This document shows, piece after piece, positions 26,301 to 37,521 of a stretch of DNA of 64,000 nt. The stretch spans positions 11,408,001 through 11,472,000 of the forward strand of contig JABWDB010000004.1 of NCBI GenBank assembly GCA_019614645.1. The letters run 5' to 3'. The first letter of the stretch is position 1, and the number at the start of each line of letters is the position of its first letter. The translations under genes were made by a program, and so were the position numbers. The DNA is from Stratiolaelaps scimitus (taxonomy: Eukaryota > Arthropoda > Arachnida > Mesostigmata > Laelapidae). The notes under the pieces are model-generated. The model ran no database searches. It was not told the DNA's origin and saw only the letters and a program-made list of their open reading frames with translations.

Positions 26301-27579
26301 CGTCTGGAAAAAGTTAGCCGACCCATGACGATACGAGTACAGGAGCTGAACCCCCGCACGAATAACCATGACTTGACTTTCTTGAAAGTAGCGTCTGTCA
26401 CAAAGTGATTTTGGTACATGCATTGACTATTATGATTAGAGGGAATCAATCCAATCAAGCAATCCCTGTTTTCTAGCGAGCTCGACAGCTGCTGCAATCC
26501 AACTGAAATAGATTACGAAAAGTGCACTGCCATTTTTGTTATTGTTTTTGTTTTATCCTATTCTCCGCTCTTGATAAGAACTCGTATTGGATTGATTATG
26601 TTTGCTTCAACATACCCCAGACATCGCATATCGATTATCGTAAGGTGCATGCATCGACTCAAGCACACGAGCTAGCCACACAAGTGATATCGGTGAGCAG
26701 CTTATTAATAGGTAAACCTCCCACGAACTGTGTTATCTACGCATGATCTCTATGGCATGTCATGTCTGCCTAGTTTTAATCAACGATCATTTTTTTCCCA
26801 CAGGACCTCCAACAGGCTTTTAATCAGCAACTCTTTATTGCCCTATAGAGTGCGACTACACGTTAGAGCTAGGGAGGAGGATAGAGCTTGTAGAACTAGA
26901 TCAAAATTTGGAAAACTCATTTCAATTGGAAAGTGTAAACATGGAAAATCAAAAGCCTCCCACCCTCTGCTCCAGGCTGCGATATGATTCGACATGACGG
27001 GATCTCGCAGGAACTCAGGACATCCTTCCACTTTCTCGATTGTGTTAGGGTGCAGTCTGAAGGGTGCTATATTTGTGATAAAGAATCCTGAAACCGGAAT
27101 GTAGACTACGTCCCAAACCTGCTCGTCCTGTGCGAATAACTATTATATCTACTACAAAACAGCTCATGTGTCGGCGTGACGTTAGCCATCCGCAGGGGGC
27201 ACAGCGATGTCGTCAGTGCAGAAATGTTTGGCTTTTAACTGCTTGCCTCATTAACTTCAACGTATCGAATTTATGATGATGATCCTCGAAATAGCATTTG
27301 CAAACAATTAATCTAATGATATATGATAGTTACAGGACGGAAACTACAGGTGTACTCTATGTGATATCAACAATAGCAGTGATTTCTATGCTTCTTATAT
27401 CGACGATCTGCCGATAACATAATCGCAAACCATTCTCAACGTATCTCGAATGTATCTCTACTATATAATGCCTATATGTATGGAGTTGCATGCCTTCTGG
27501 TAATGGGGTTGGCTCTCGCTGATCAGGCGTAGAGCGCAGCCGTTAACGAACCACGTTCCGATCAGAACGGCGGTGATTG
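23350..27579. other. No supported gene
   Basis: It contains a short palindrome, AATAGGTTTTTAAACCTATT, near 23693-23712, and open frames of ordinary chance length. The minus-strand frame at 26843-27031 (EGCPEFLRDPVMSNHIAAWS and onward) looks somewhat protein-like but has no splice support. Confidence 0.4.
26104..26121. repeat. (TA)n microsatellite
   Basis: Short pure TA tract. Confidence 0.85.
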
Positions 27580-27813
27580 TTATGTTAGTAAAACAGGAGA
27601 GCGTCCAGCTGGCAATAAGCCGACAGTCGCGGGTCGAGCTCCGGTGAGGAGGCGTCCGTGCACAATGGGATCATACTTTTCGAACGGATTATTTGCGCCA
27701 GTCGACTTTTTAGAGACGGTGATCTTTTTCAGGGGCTCATAACCTTCGACGTGAGATAACACCCGAGCTGAAACACTGTACACGGGAGCCAGAAGCGGCC
27801 TTATGAGCGATGC
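27580..27813 (-). CDS. Candidate 3' terminal exon, unknown protein
   Basis: The minus-strand frame is open from 27828 to the TAA at 27580. A possible acceptor (TGGCAG before 27813) would start the exon in phase 0. The 77-residue product has balanced composition: it begins ASLIRPLLAPVYSVSARVLS, continues with HVEGYEPLKKITVSKKSTGA and NNPFEKYDPIVHGRLLTGAR, and ends GRSPVLLT. I recognise no family. It could be the last exon of the model whose upstream exons are 28284-28352 and 28829-28996, since all junctions are phase 0. There is no canonical AATAAA in the next 150 bases, and the acceptor lacks a good pyrimidine tract. It may be a chance frame. Confidence 0.3.
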   Translation of the reverse strand, partial: ASLIRPLLAPVYSVSARVLSHVEGYEPLKKITVSKKSTGANNPFEKYDPIVHGRLLTGARPATVGLLPAGRSPVLLT

Positions 27814-28283
27814 CTGCCAGTTACCATCTCAGTTGTCGACTTGATGATCGCAGCATTTTCAATATATTAGGCACGGAGCCGCTTGCCTGACATATGCTCA
27901 AAAACATACATGAATCGATACTTTCGATCCCCTGGAGAACGTTGTAAGACAACATAATAATGCGGGCGTCAGCTGGCCCGATGAAACGAGGTCAAAAAAG
28001 TGAAATCGTCAAATGGACGACAATCTCACAAGCTGACTGTGTTCATGCATTTTTCGCAGGACGTTGCAAAATTCGCTGATATCTCGTTTGGGCTAAGTGG
28101 ACGGATTCGGCGATGCGGCCGGATAGACTCGAATCGAATTGTTACAAGCGGAGGCTGTGTTCAGCATTTGTTTGCGTTCTTCACCGAACCGAGTGATATC
28201 GTAGTGTGTCGCTTACTCGGCTCGTCAACTCGACACAAACCACGCGGAATATCATTGATTCTATGGATAGTGGAGTCACTTAC

Positions 28284-28352
28284 GACTGACTTGACCTTTA
28301 ACGGGCTACTGGCCACAGTTTCTGTGGCAGGCTCGCGGTTTGTTCTGTTCGT
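28284..28352 (-). CDS. Candidate short internal exon, unknown protein
   Basis: This is a 23-codon, phase-0 minus-strand interval bounded by an acceptor-like CGATTTAG (before 28352) and a consensus donor GTAAGT (28283-28278). It would encode TNRTNREPATETV then ASSPLKVKSV, a polar, disordered-looking linker. It lies between candidate exons 28829-28996 and 27580-27813, with introns of about 470 bases each side. The strong donor is the main support. The protein is too short to assign. Confidence 0.2.
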
Positions 28353-28504
28353 CTAAATCGAGGCAGTTGCCTTGTCAGGAGGTTTCTTTCGGGGAGACAT
28401 GTGACATGTGCAGTGCCAGCGAAATTTTGTCTCTTTGCGGAGCCTGTTCTCCCCTATAGTAGCGTAGTATATCGTAATGTCGAAACTAAACTACTACCAA
28501 AACG

Positions 28505-28550
28505 AAACTTTTTCGGGCTGACACTTCGCCAACATTTAACGTCCACTGAA
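28505..28550 (-). repeat. SINE-like repeat, 3' fragment, reversed
   Basis: On the minus strand this reads CAGTGGACGTTAAATGTTGG followed by GTCAGCCCGAAAAAGTTT. This matches the 3' core of the repeat family (GTGGACGTTAAACGTTGG, then GTCAGCCTGGAAAATTTA). The B-box half and upstream body are not recognisable beyond about 28550, so the copy is truncated. It lies within a possible intron of the minus-strand exon model at 27580-28996. Confidence 0.6.
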
Positions 28551-28828
28551 CCACCACTACTACACAGCTACTACATTTCTAACTAAGGCCGTATTGTCGG
28601 TCATGTTGAAGTCATGGACTGAATCTATTCTTACGAGGGTGAGGAATTGAATGCCAGCAGGATTAATGCGCTTTTCCCTGGACAACAAACGTGTCCCAGT
28701 CTGTCCAGTGTCAGTTTTGCATCTAGAGTAGTAACGACACATTGAAACTCTTCAGCTCGCTTCCGCCGGCTGCTATTAATCTTAATACATCTCCCGCCAA
28801 GTTTGCCACGTTTTGTTGGCGTACTTAC

Positions 28829-28996
28829 TGCACGACGATGAGCCCGGTCATTTAAAATTGCCTCTATGTTGTAGCGCGTACACACACATACACCCAGTCC
28901 TTCATAGAGGAGTCGGATGACGGTTGACACTAGTTTCATCTTTGGCATATTTCCCTGCACTTGTAAATGTACCCATTCCACTCGAAGGATGGAGAC
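28829..28996 (-). CDS. Candidate internal exon, unknown protein
   Basis: This minus-strand interval of exactly 56 codons lies between an acceptor-like ATAG (28997-29000) and a consensus donor GTAAGT (28828-28823). It encodes VSILRVEWVHLQVQGNMPKM, then KLVSTVIRLLYEGLGVCVCT, then RYNIEAILNDRAHRRA. Helix-forming hydrophobic spacing and balanced composition make it look coding, but I recognise no domain. The frame stays open past the donor to 28631, so it could also be a longer exon or chance. It would be upstream of 28284-28352 in the same frame. Confidence 0.28.
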
Positions 28997-31021
28997 CTAT
29001 CTAAAACGTTTGAATGCGACGTTTACACGTATGAACTCCCTTTGCTTAATTAGCTTAATGATAACCATTAAAACGAACTCATTCGTCTAAACTGTAACGA
29101 TGGCTCGGAGGGTATCTGGCAGACAAAGGTGTTCCTCCTTCTATACTTCCTCTTACTGAATCCTCGCGTTGTCCGCTGAATCGACGGCCCGCAATTGCTG
29201 CAAATCGTTCCGGCTGTGTACGGTGTGGACATTCGTATATTATTGGTTGATCACAGGTCCACTCGAAGTTCTGTTAGGGGCGAACCGGGCTGGTTCCGTG
29301 TATGTGTCCGATCGGTGCGACGTGTACCAGTCAGCACGCTCTTATGCTATGTACATTATGCACGTTGTTACGTTACACGTTTCCTAATTCACGTCATAAG
29401 GCCATAAGGTTCGCATAATCGCTGAATTAAAACCTGGCACAAACAAGTGATTAGGCTGAAGTAGGTGTCTCATTGTTTCATTATTGATGGACGCGCTATG
29501 ATCGACTTGACATACACTCGATATTTTGATCACATACTGACAGTGTGCCAACAATCGTTTGGCCAACTATCAGTTTCAGGTAAGACTGAGTTATCTCACA
29601 AGGAACTAAGATAAATGCTAATGCCTAACAGAAAACGACTCAAGTAATCGAAGAAGTCTAAACAATATAGTATTATGTTGACTATTTTATCGTACTACGC
29701 ATACTTCTATGGACCACATGAGTCGATTATTCGCTTGTATTGCCCCTGTTATTTTGGGCAATTAAATCTCCTAATTAGTTCGAACACGTTGTAAATTTTA
29801 AGAACATGTACAACTTTATTCTCATTAGATAATTATGTCTAATGAGCGCGTTATGATAATGATGTTTTTTTCGGGCATACGGATTCGAACTTGCTCTATC
29901 AGAGTGATGTACGATGATGTTAGGCCATGATCTGATCCTACGAGATTTTAAGCCATCGCGATCGAACGATGTTTTCACAGTGCGTAGTTGCTACAAACGA
30001 GGTGAAATACAGAAGGGGGCCGCAGGCTTAGACACGTATAAGACGTACAGTTAGGAATACTAGCCTTGCAGTTGAAGAGGCATCTGTTATAAGTGAGAAC
30101 CTACCAACTCAAAGCCTATTTCTTCTTGATGTAAGCTTAGGAAAGCACCCTAATGTAAGCCCTTAGCGCCCTACTGTATGGCTGCTTTTGCCTGTATCCC
30201 GCCTCTTTAGCGGACAAAAACATGGTACATGAATATACATTATTCTATAACCTTTAGTTCCCGTTGAACTTCATTTCTAAGAAGACAGAATATACATGAT
30301 GCTTCATTTTTTACTTAACTGGCTTATGTTAATTCTACGAAATGCACATTATCATCATTCCTATAGCACATGTGGATACATAAAAATACATGTAAATAAA
30401 ATAAATTAAAATGTAATTCGAGTTTCTTTTCCAATATGTAATATTACAAACTTATATTTTATTACTCAGCATGAACATCCAGTGGAAGAGAGCGCGCGAG
30501 AGAGAGAGAGACTGCGCCGTCCTCAGCGTGAAGTGGGACACGGTTTTGCAACTTCAACCAGTCCTAATTGTTTCTAGTGGGACCGGCATAGCAACAGGCC
30601 AATGTATGCCATGATCGTCTGTCTAAACTTCACAGTTTGGCTGTTGCTGTTGTTGTTGATAGCAAATTATGACGGATAATAGAACCTGCTCAGCCCAGAC
30701 TAAAACAGAACAAATTGAGCCTTTCTACGAGATTGTCGTCATTGGTTGCTGTTGTTATAGCTCTTAAACTGCTTTACTCAACAATTTCCAATTGAGGTAT
30801 TTGACTTGCGACAGTCAGACAGCAGCGGCAGAAACAACAACGGGACGTAGCAGCACATGCAACAATGGACCGGCAACAAATCTCTCCGTGGTAGCAAACC
30901 ACGACGCTTGCGCAGTCGCTTAGGCAGACGGCGAACGCGCCCATCGCGTAGCCTGTGGGTGACTGTTTGTCGACAACATACAACAACCTATGCCAATCTA
31001 CAGTGGCATTTGCAATAGTCT
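28997..31021. other. No supported gene
   Basis: AT-rich; 30240-30470 is especially AT-rich. A B-box-like GTTCGAATCC on the minus strand near 29880 lacks any T-stem pairing and is not a tRNA. Confidence 0.4.
30497..30511. repeat. (GA)n microsatellite
   Basis: Short GA tract preceded by GCGCGC. Confidence 0.8.
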
Positions 31022-31087
31022 CAACAACAACCACAATAATAACAACAACAACAGCAACAACAACCACAATAATAACAACAACAACAG
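31022..31087. repeat. Perfect 33-bp tandem duplication in CAA-rich tract
   Basis: Two identical 33-base units, 31022-31054 and 31055-31087, contain CAACAACAACCACAATAATA and then AACAACAACAACAG. The unit is a multiple of three, and all three plus-strand frames remain open. One frame gives an Asn-rich tract with His and Ser (30990-31277, 95 codons); another gives a Thr run with Ala and Ile. Asn-rich runs are common in arthropod transcription factors, so a coding role is possible, but nothing around it is recognisable. A plain simple-repeat expansion is the safer reading. Confidence 0.7.
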
Positions 31088-31445
31088 CAACACCAACGAC
31101 AACAATGGCGTCGGTGGCAGGATCGTTGGTACACTAACAGTTTCGTTCAGGGACTGGAAACTCTATCGTTGTTCGGTTTTCTATTTCATCTACGAACGCG
31201 ACATTTTCGCAGGTTTAATGGGACTAGAGTATTCGCATGGGCTGGATAGCGTGCGCGTTCAACGGGGAGTTGGCTGAATATAGAGAAGTAACCGTAGATA
31301 GCTCCCGAGACAGCAGACGCAGCAGCAGCTGCAGGAGTAGACGAGGAAGCGTTGAGCCAAAAGGTGAACGCTGATTGCCGCAAGTTTAGGTTCATCACTT
31401 CTCTTTATTTCTCCATCTGAAGTCCGCTTCTCGCTCGTTCGCTTT

Positions 31446-31471
31446 CCCTCTCTCTCTCTCTCTTTCTCTCT
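31446..31471. repeat. (CT)n microsatellite
   Basis: CT tract with one TTT interruption. Confidence 0.9.
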
Positions 31472-32516
31472 GGTTGACGACAACTTCACCGTGGCTAGAG
31501 CATGGCTTGACAATGCACAATCGAAGGATTCAGGTTCATCCTCTTTGAGTTTCACCCAAATAGAATGCGCTGTCGTCACTGCCTGCCGGGCTTCCACCGT
31601 TGCTGAAGTTGAACAGGCTGCAGAAACAAGACGCGCCAGCCTTGGCTAAAGCTTATCCTTTGCTTGTTCATACTGCCTCACCTCATCGTTGTCATTGTGC
31701 TGCTGATCGCGGGATCTCTCCGGTGGTGGCGTTTCGGCGACGAAACCGCTTTTGTTTGGTGAAGTTGGTCATTGAGACACATGTAAGATTTGAATGACTA
31801 AGTCTAGGCTGATAATCGGCGTCTGACGATGCCGTAGACATCTGCTTGAAGAACTGAGTTCAGAATTCAGTCAGTCAGATGAGGTCGCGCGGGAGGCAGC
31901 TCAAGCTTTGCAGATAAATATGTTGCTCGAACGCCGATAGGTTTACTTAATTTGCGCTGAGGACATTCTTCTCCGAAATGCCTATACAAGCTGAAAGGCT
32001 AAGTATCTACGGACACAACGAGATCATGGCATAAAGAAAAGCGTCAGAAGCTGTTAGTTAGTGCTGTGATGTTGAATAAAGGGCTTAGCTTGTCACGTGG
32101 GAAGAGTGTCAGAGTCCTTTGTCTACATTGGCGAGGCGGTCTCGAGCCGGCTTCAGTTAAGTCAAACTGAATAGTGGTTCTAGCTTGCGACTTCCATTAA
32201 ATAGCTCACCACTAAACAACGACCATTGATGGATGTGAGCTGTTACGAAACAAACTAATGAGGCATGCTCCATGCACACTATATGATGAGGGTGGCAAAA
32301 AAGAGTTCCATTCATTGTCCAATCTGCACATTGTTTCTTCGAAAGAGTCCTCTACGGGGGGCGAGTCCACTAGTTCTCGTTTCTTGGGCTATCTGTTCGA
32401 TTGCACAATACATAGCCTCCACTAAGCAGTCTCTAAGGGCTGGTGCAAATGCAGGCCTTCAGAAACCACCAAATGTGTGTATTCGAAGTCAAGAGGCCTA
32501 CCCATTTTGTATTACA

Positions 32517-32543
32517 GGACAGATCATCATGAATGATCTGTCC
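32517..32543. repeat. 11-bp perfect inverted repeat
   Basis: GGACAGATCAT pairs with ATGATCTGTCC around the five-base loop CATGA. It is short enough to occur occasionally by chance in a window of this size. Confidence 0.55.
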
Positions 32544-32870
32544 CACTGTACGCCCTATGTACCATCACCATAATAAAATATCTATCGAAGGGGCAGTCAT
32601 TCGATTTTCGTTTGTCTAGCCATTTTTGTCGTACCATACGTATCGTGTGATTAAATGTCATTTCGCTCTAACCATTCTTCTTCTCCTCGGTCAGCTTTTG
32701 TACGTACATATTTCGAACTCGTTTGTACAGCGTTTTTATGTCACGTCTCCAATGTTCAAGGCCGTATCGCCATATCCAGTGTTCACCTCGTCCCAGCACT
32801 CTCTTATCGCTCGCTCTCGCCAGCTGGGTCGCTCGCCTTTGCACCGTTTTTTTTTCCGGCTTTCGCTGCC

Positions 32871-32877
32871 TATAAAT
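32871..32877 (+). promoter_or_regulatory. TATA box candidate in C/T-rich tract
   Basis: TATAAAT lies between a T-run/CT-rich stretch and CCCCGGGG. This is a plausible focused promoter at the edge of the GC-rich 33-38 kb island. No clear initiator is visible 30 bases downstream. Confidence 0.2.
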
Positions 32878-33063
32878 CCCCGGGGTTTTCGTGCCAATCC
32901 CAAAAGCATTTTCTTCGCTGCACGAGCGATACATTATCTCCCACAAACTCTCTGTCTTCCTCTGCCTCTTTCTGCTTCCTGGCTTTGCGAAGCCTGCCAG
33001 CTTACGCGTACTACTTCTATGCGATACTATAGACGTGTGTTATGGTCTCGCTGTAGGAATGGC

Positions 33064-33070
33064 TATATAA
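33064..33070 (+). promoter_or_regulatory. TATA box candidate TATATAA
   Basis: TATATAA at the start of the GC-rich island is followed by GC-rich DNA with a purine initiator region near 33092. It is less than 200 bases from the similar site at 32871. Evidence is motif only. Confidence 0.2.
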
Positions 33071-33275
33071 CCGCAGCTTGTGGCGAGAACTGAGCTGGCC
33101 GTTGCACGCTAGCCATCAGAGACAGCAGGAAAGCAGCAGCAGTGGCAGAACTAGCGACAACGGCTCGGAGATAACCAGCAAGACGTCTTCTAACCGCCAT
33201 CGCGGCGTTCCATTGCCCTTTCTGTCTTGGAGCTAGCGAAGATGACACAGAAAGTCACTCGTAGAAAGAGGAGGT

Positions 33276-33291
33276 CCTCTCTCTCTCTCTC
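33276..33291. repeat. (CT)n microsatellite
   Basis: Short CT tract within the GC-rich island. Confidence 0.85.
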
Positions 33292-33470
33292 CTATGAGTT
33301 TCGTAAGCCGACGCAATTGCTGGAAAATACTTGCGCAGCAACCGCCGCCACTAGCAGCACGACTATTACGATTGCCTTCGCCAGCTGCAAGGCTACTGCC
33401 AGCGTTGCGGCTTCTACTCTCGCTCCCGGACCGACCATAGATGAGTAAGCGTGGTCTCGCTCACAGCTCT

Positions 33471-33563
33471 GCTACACCAATCCCCTATGGAGGTGGATTG
33501 GTGTAGCCGCCATGCCGCTATGATTGGGTCCGGCGCGACCGGACCCAATCATGGTGGCATAGC
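33471..33563. repeat. Two adjacent strong hairpins
   Basis: Hairpin one pairs GCTACACCAATCC (33471-33483) with GGATTGGTGTAGC (33495-33507). Hairpin two follows after one base. Its arms 33509-33533 and 33539-33563 pair over 25 bases with one mismatch and two G-T wobbles, around the loop CGCGA. Hairpin two contains TGATTGGGTCCGG and its complement. Wobble-type differences, and not random ones, suggest selection for RNA pairing, but two differences are too few to prove it. Confidence 0.85.
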
Positions 33564-33686
33564 AGCAAGACGAAGCGAATACGGCCACGGGGTAGAGAGG
33601 GCCGGAGCGAAACAGCAATGCGAGGCAGGAGCCGACCAGGTTACGATTCGCTTACGGACGTAACGCACAATCGAACGTAGCCCACG

Positions 33687-33706
33687 TCGCCGCCGCCGCC
33701 GCCGCC
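33687..33706. repeat. (GCC)n trinucleotide repeat
   Basis: Six or so GCC units. Read as codons this gives poly-Ala, poly-Pro or poly-Arg, but no supported gene contains it. Confidence 0.85.
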
Positions 33707-34554
33707 AACGTCGTCATTTTGACACGTACGTTCGCCAGAACGTTCACCAAAGCGAACGCAGTAGTATCGTAGCTAAGGATCAGATTGCGATGAACAAATG
33801 GCTCAAGCAAGGTGGCGAATGCGGGACTTGTCATGCACAGATGCTGTATGGTAAGTAGACGTTGTCATGGAACACTGCGAATGAAACCAAGACAGCGACT
33901 TATGTAGACGAATGTGTCGATGTGGTCGGCGATGCGCACAGCTGACACAGCCCCCTTTCCCGACGCGTCCCACAGGTGCCACTGAGTGAGAGCTCTGCGT
34001 GAAACGATGGCAATCTATTGTACACCACAACGGTGCGGGTGTATGTCACGTTGTTAATGCGCTGTCGCCTACAGCCTACCATGTGGTTACGATCCATGTG
34101 GGTTCGTTCCTTAGTTAACTATTTTGTCATTTTTAACTTCCTGATATTTGTTTGAATATAAATGAAACGTATTCATTAAGTGCATTTATCGTGAGTTCGC
34201 TCATGCCAAATGACTTTCAATTGTTATCCGACAATTGGTGATTGCGTTGTTCGTTATTGAGCAGGCTATTGGGCACGATGCGTTCGATACCAGTTGGTCG
34301 ATGGGCACCGCGTCAGATGTATGTTAATGGCAATAATTAGCTGGCCACGGACGAATGAGCTATGTCAATGTCTCTGGGTAAAATTTCGTAAGCATCAAGT
34401 CGAAATAGTGTGCGTTTTCTATAGTTCTTCATCGTATGCATTTAACCGTACGCAAAAGACATTGATTTACCTCGACTGATCAATCAGACGCATCCGGATT
34501 TCACCCTCTGAATCACAGTAATCATACCGATAGTCGATATTTTCTGATAACATC

Positions 34555-34569
34555 TCGCTCTCTCTCTCG

Positions 34570-34601
<32 letters not shown>
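34555..34601. repeat. Compound (CT)n-(TA)n-(TG)n microsatellite
   Basis: Three dinucleotide repeats are joined without spacers: CT to about 34568, TA to about 34590, TG to about 34601. Confidence 0.9.
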
Positions 34602-35408
34602 TTATAGAAATATGTAAACAGCCATTATGCATGTATGGATATCCACAAGGTATTACGCACGCCCGCAACACGATATCGAATTCGATCGATTCCGTACCCG
34701 TTTGCTTGGAGAACCCTATGCTCGTAGCGTGCACGAGTCTGGTTTGCAAGCTTTGCGCTCATCGGCCCTCATCCGTCGCCAAGTTTCGCACGCGCGACTA
34801 TCTCGTCTGTGTGATATTATTTATTTTCGACGGTCTCGCTCCGAAGACAAACAACGCACCACTGCCGTGCCTCCAAGCCATATGCGTTCGACTAACGTGC
34901 AAACAGCCATCACGGGATGGACCATGTACGCTTCGATGTATGTCTGACGTTCGCACGCTGTTGAACGAACGAAGCAAGCATTGGGAGGTACTCGCAAATG
35001 GATCTTGCATGGATCTCCGTGTACCTCAGCTGTCCAGGCCAGCTCAGCTCACCTCCCCTACCACATGCCTCGGTGCTCCTCCAGCCCTTGCTCGTGCGTC
35101 TCGTATCGCTATTGGGCCCGGGCCCCATTTTCCCGCCGATGGCGCGGACATACTCACTCTTCTCGGATATCTACTTACTTAGCTGTTAGCTCTGGTAGAT
35201 CCTAGAATCTTTACGTTGCCAGCCATGTGTAAGCCTGTTCCGCTACGCTCCCCTGTTGGCTCTTTCTTCTCGTTGCATACCGAAGCGGTAGTACCTGGTG
35301 TCTGTCTCAGCGACCCGCCCAGTGCCGAAGCCACCCAATAGCATCCGAGCAGTTCTTTTCGCTTCCTTCTTCCTCTGCTCCACATCCTACAGTAGCTCGC
35401 CCACCACC

Positions 35409-35627
35409 ATGGCGGCTGCTGCAGCAGCAGCAGCAGAAACTTCGCATCACTTTGAGCAAAACGTTGTACACCGCATCGGTCCATTCACACTCATGCTATG
35501 TCTGTGTGGCTCACACAGCGAGCGCGTGCTGCTGTGGGAACAAGCTGAACAACGAAATCCCATCGAATGTGGCGTCTTCGCCGACTGTTCTTCTTCCTCG
35601 ACGTTCCCATACAGGCGTAGGACCTAG
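35409..35627 (+). CDS. Candidate first coding exon with strong Kozak context
   Basis: The start ACCACCATGGCG at 35403-35414 matches the animal Kozak consensus at both the -3 and +4 positions. The frame gives a poly-Ala run from a GCAGCAGCAG tract, then ETSHHFEQNVVHRIGPFTLM, and remains open to 35627. N-terminal poly-Ala runs made by trinucleotide repeats are usual in animal regulatory proteins. The composition after about residue 30 becomes Cys/Ser/Arg-rich, which suggests either an early splice donor or chance. No family is recognised. Confidence 0.22.
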   Translation: MAAAAAAAAETSHHFEQNVVHRIGPFTLMLCLCGSHSERVLLWEQAEQRNPIECGVFADCSSSSTFPYRRRT

Positions 35628-37146
35628 CGCGCTCGAGTTCGAGCCGCTACGTTCGTAGTAGCTAATGTAGAGCTGGGCTCGCGTCATGCACGCGTGCATG
35701 CTGTCATTCCCGATCTCCCGCTTCGCCCCTGTCGCCGGCCTGTTCGATCCGCCGTGCGTCCGCCTGCCCGTTCGTCCCTGTCTATCGAAGCGCCTTTCTC
35801 CGCAACCGTCGCAGGCGATGGTATGCCACGCCACTGAGGCTGCAGTCAACAGATACCGTTTCTCTTGCGATGCCGCCATGCAAATGAGGTCCTGTGGGCA
35901 GTAAGTGGGAGACTCCTCTGCTCGAGAGTGCGGCAGCCGGCAGCCTGCAGACTGACGCTGGCAGCCGCCTGGACCAGCAACCCAGAGCAAGCTGGATGGA
36001 GTCTGTACATGCAGGAATGAGTCCGTAGAATGTGCGTTGGTCCAACCAGGGGCGAGCTGCATGCAAGGCAGCGCAGGCCGACATTCAGAAGACAGACGTA
36101 TCACCGCCAAAAGCACAGGCCGTGAACGTTGACAGACCGCAAGCTGATGCCAGCCACCAACGAAAATCGTACGAGGCAAACAATGGCCACCAGACGCCAC
36201 CGTATCAACCCGAGAAGTGAACATGCGAGAAGATCACAGTCAGCCGACGAACCAACCGCATTTGGTTCCACAAAATCAAATCAACTCATGCTTTATTGTC
36301 GGAGCTGCAATTTCACAATGCTTAAGTTCCCACACCTTCGGTGCTTCGAATCGCAATGTGGAAAGATAGATAGCTGCTGAGTATGCTGGCTAGTTAGTCT
36401 AGCTACGAGAAGACAACTCCGAAGAGCGATTTGAAATGGAGAGGAAGTCAAAGAGGCGACCGCAGCGGCAGCATCTGGATTGGAGAGTGACAGAGGCCAA
36501 GAAGAAGAAGACAGTACCCTGTTGCTGCTGCTACTGCTGCAGTCAGTCAAACATCGCCAATATCCCATAGTGGTGTTGCATTGGTAATGCGCGGCAAAAA
36601 AGCCACGCAATACGAGAGCTGAGTCCGGGAATAATGAACATGGCTCAACCCTGCTGGCGATAATGGATTCTGAATAGATACAACTCAAAGATAGAGGGCT
36701 CGGTTCGATAGCACAGCCCGATGTGATAAATGACCGACAACGTCGGCAGAATGTGGTGCCACAAAACGCGTGCAGTGCTGTTAAAACTCAAGAGAGGACA
36801 ACGGGCCTTACTGTTCAACCCACGCGACGAAAAGCTAGCGACAATCTGTTAGTTTCATGAATAATGCATTTGTCTGTCAAGTGACATTCAGATAAGCAGC
36901 CGTTTGAATCACGCACTTTTCGGGTTCGCGGCTACTTGCTTTGGTTAAGATCGACATACGCCCCGACGCATAATGTAGCTCATCTTCAACGACTCTGCAC
37001 GAATGACTAGAGTCGATGTCCCGGTGACAAACGGCCCACGAGCGTCAATTGGCCCAGTTATATACTAGCCTATGTTTCTGTGAACTTTAGACAATATGAG
37101 AATCATGCTCGTAATCGTTATGAGAACAAATACAACTTCATAAGGA

Positions 37147-37521
37147 TTGTTTGCTGTTGTATTAAACAGCGTAGACTTTTTGTCCAAGAATCATTCGTGT
37201 GATTTGGGGTGGGAATCGTCTGCGATAGTTTTTGGCGTTTTTATCTGTCTGACTGTTCGTGCGTGTGTCTGTCCGAGAAGACAAATTATGCTGGTACAGC
37301 TGGCACCACTTTATAGCTCGGACGCTGGACAGCATCGTCTGTCAGTGACTTGGTCAGGGCCCGGTGCGGCTGCCACCGCGGCCGTTCGTTCATCTAACGA
37401 AGCGGAGCTAGCGTACAATACAATTCCTTCTGGCTGCTCGGTTGTAGACCGTAGCGGCGCTTCTACAGCCGACGTTCGCCATACGATTGGCGCAATCGTG
37501 GCTCATCGTAGAACCTCGTAA
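37147..37521 (+). CDS. Open frame of 124 codons, uncertain
   Basis: A plus-strand frame is open to a TAA at 37519-37521. The first clear ATG-initiated part starts at MLVQLAPLYSSDAGQHRLSV near 37288 and continues TWSGPGAAATAAVRSSNEAE, then LAYNTIPSGC, ending TIGAIVAHRRTS. A hydrophobic stretch, SSAIVFGVFICLTVRACVC, precedes it. The frame lies in a GC-rich tract where stop codons are rare by chance and other long frames overlap. No homology is recognised. I list it only because its composition is less skewed than that of its neighbours. Confidence 0.15.
   Translation: MFAVVLNSVDFLSKNHSCDLGWESSAIVFGVFICLTVRACVCPRRQIMLVQLAPLYSSDAGQHRLSVTWSGPGAAATAAVRSSNEAELAYNTIPSGCSVVDRSGASTADVRHTIGAIVAHRRTS

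Noticed and set aside
29871..29960. B-box-like GTTCGAATCC on the minus strand, possible tRNA
   Set aside because: The bases around it do not form a T stem or acceptor stem, so there is no cloverleaf.
31022..31087. Tandem repeats considered as a CRISPR array
   Set aside because: There are only two directly adjoining units with no spacers, of simple CAA-rich sequence in animal-like DNA.
32626..33093. 155-codon plus-strand frame
   Set aside because: A second long frame runs through the same bases on the same strand, and the composition follows the local C/T richness.
34592..35182. 196-codon plus-strand frame
   Set aside because: It starts inside the compound CT/TA/TG microsatellite region, has an unusual Cys/Arg/Pro composition, and no domain is recognised.
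35511..36224. Longest open frame in the window (237 codons, minus strand)
   Set aside because: It lies in a GC-rich tract with overlapping frames on both strands, is rich in Arg, Ser and Cys, has no motif, and spans hairpin and repeat-like DNA.
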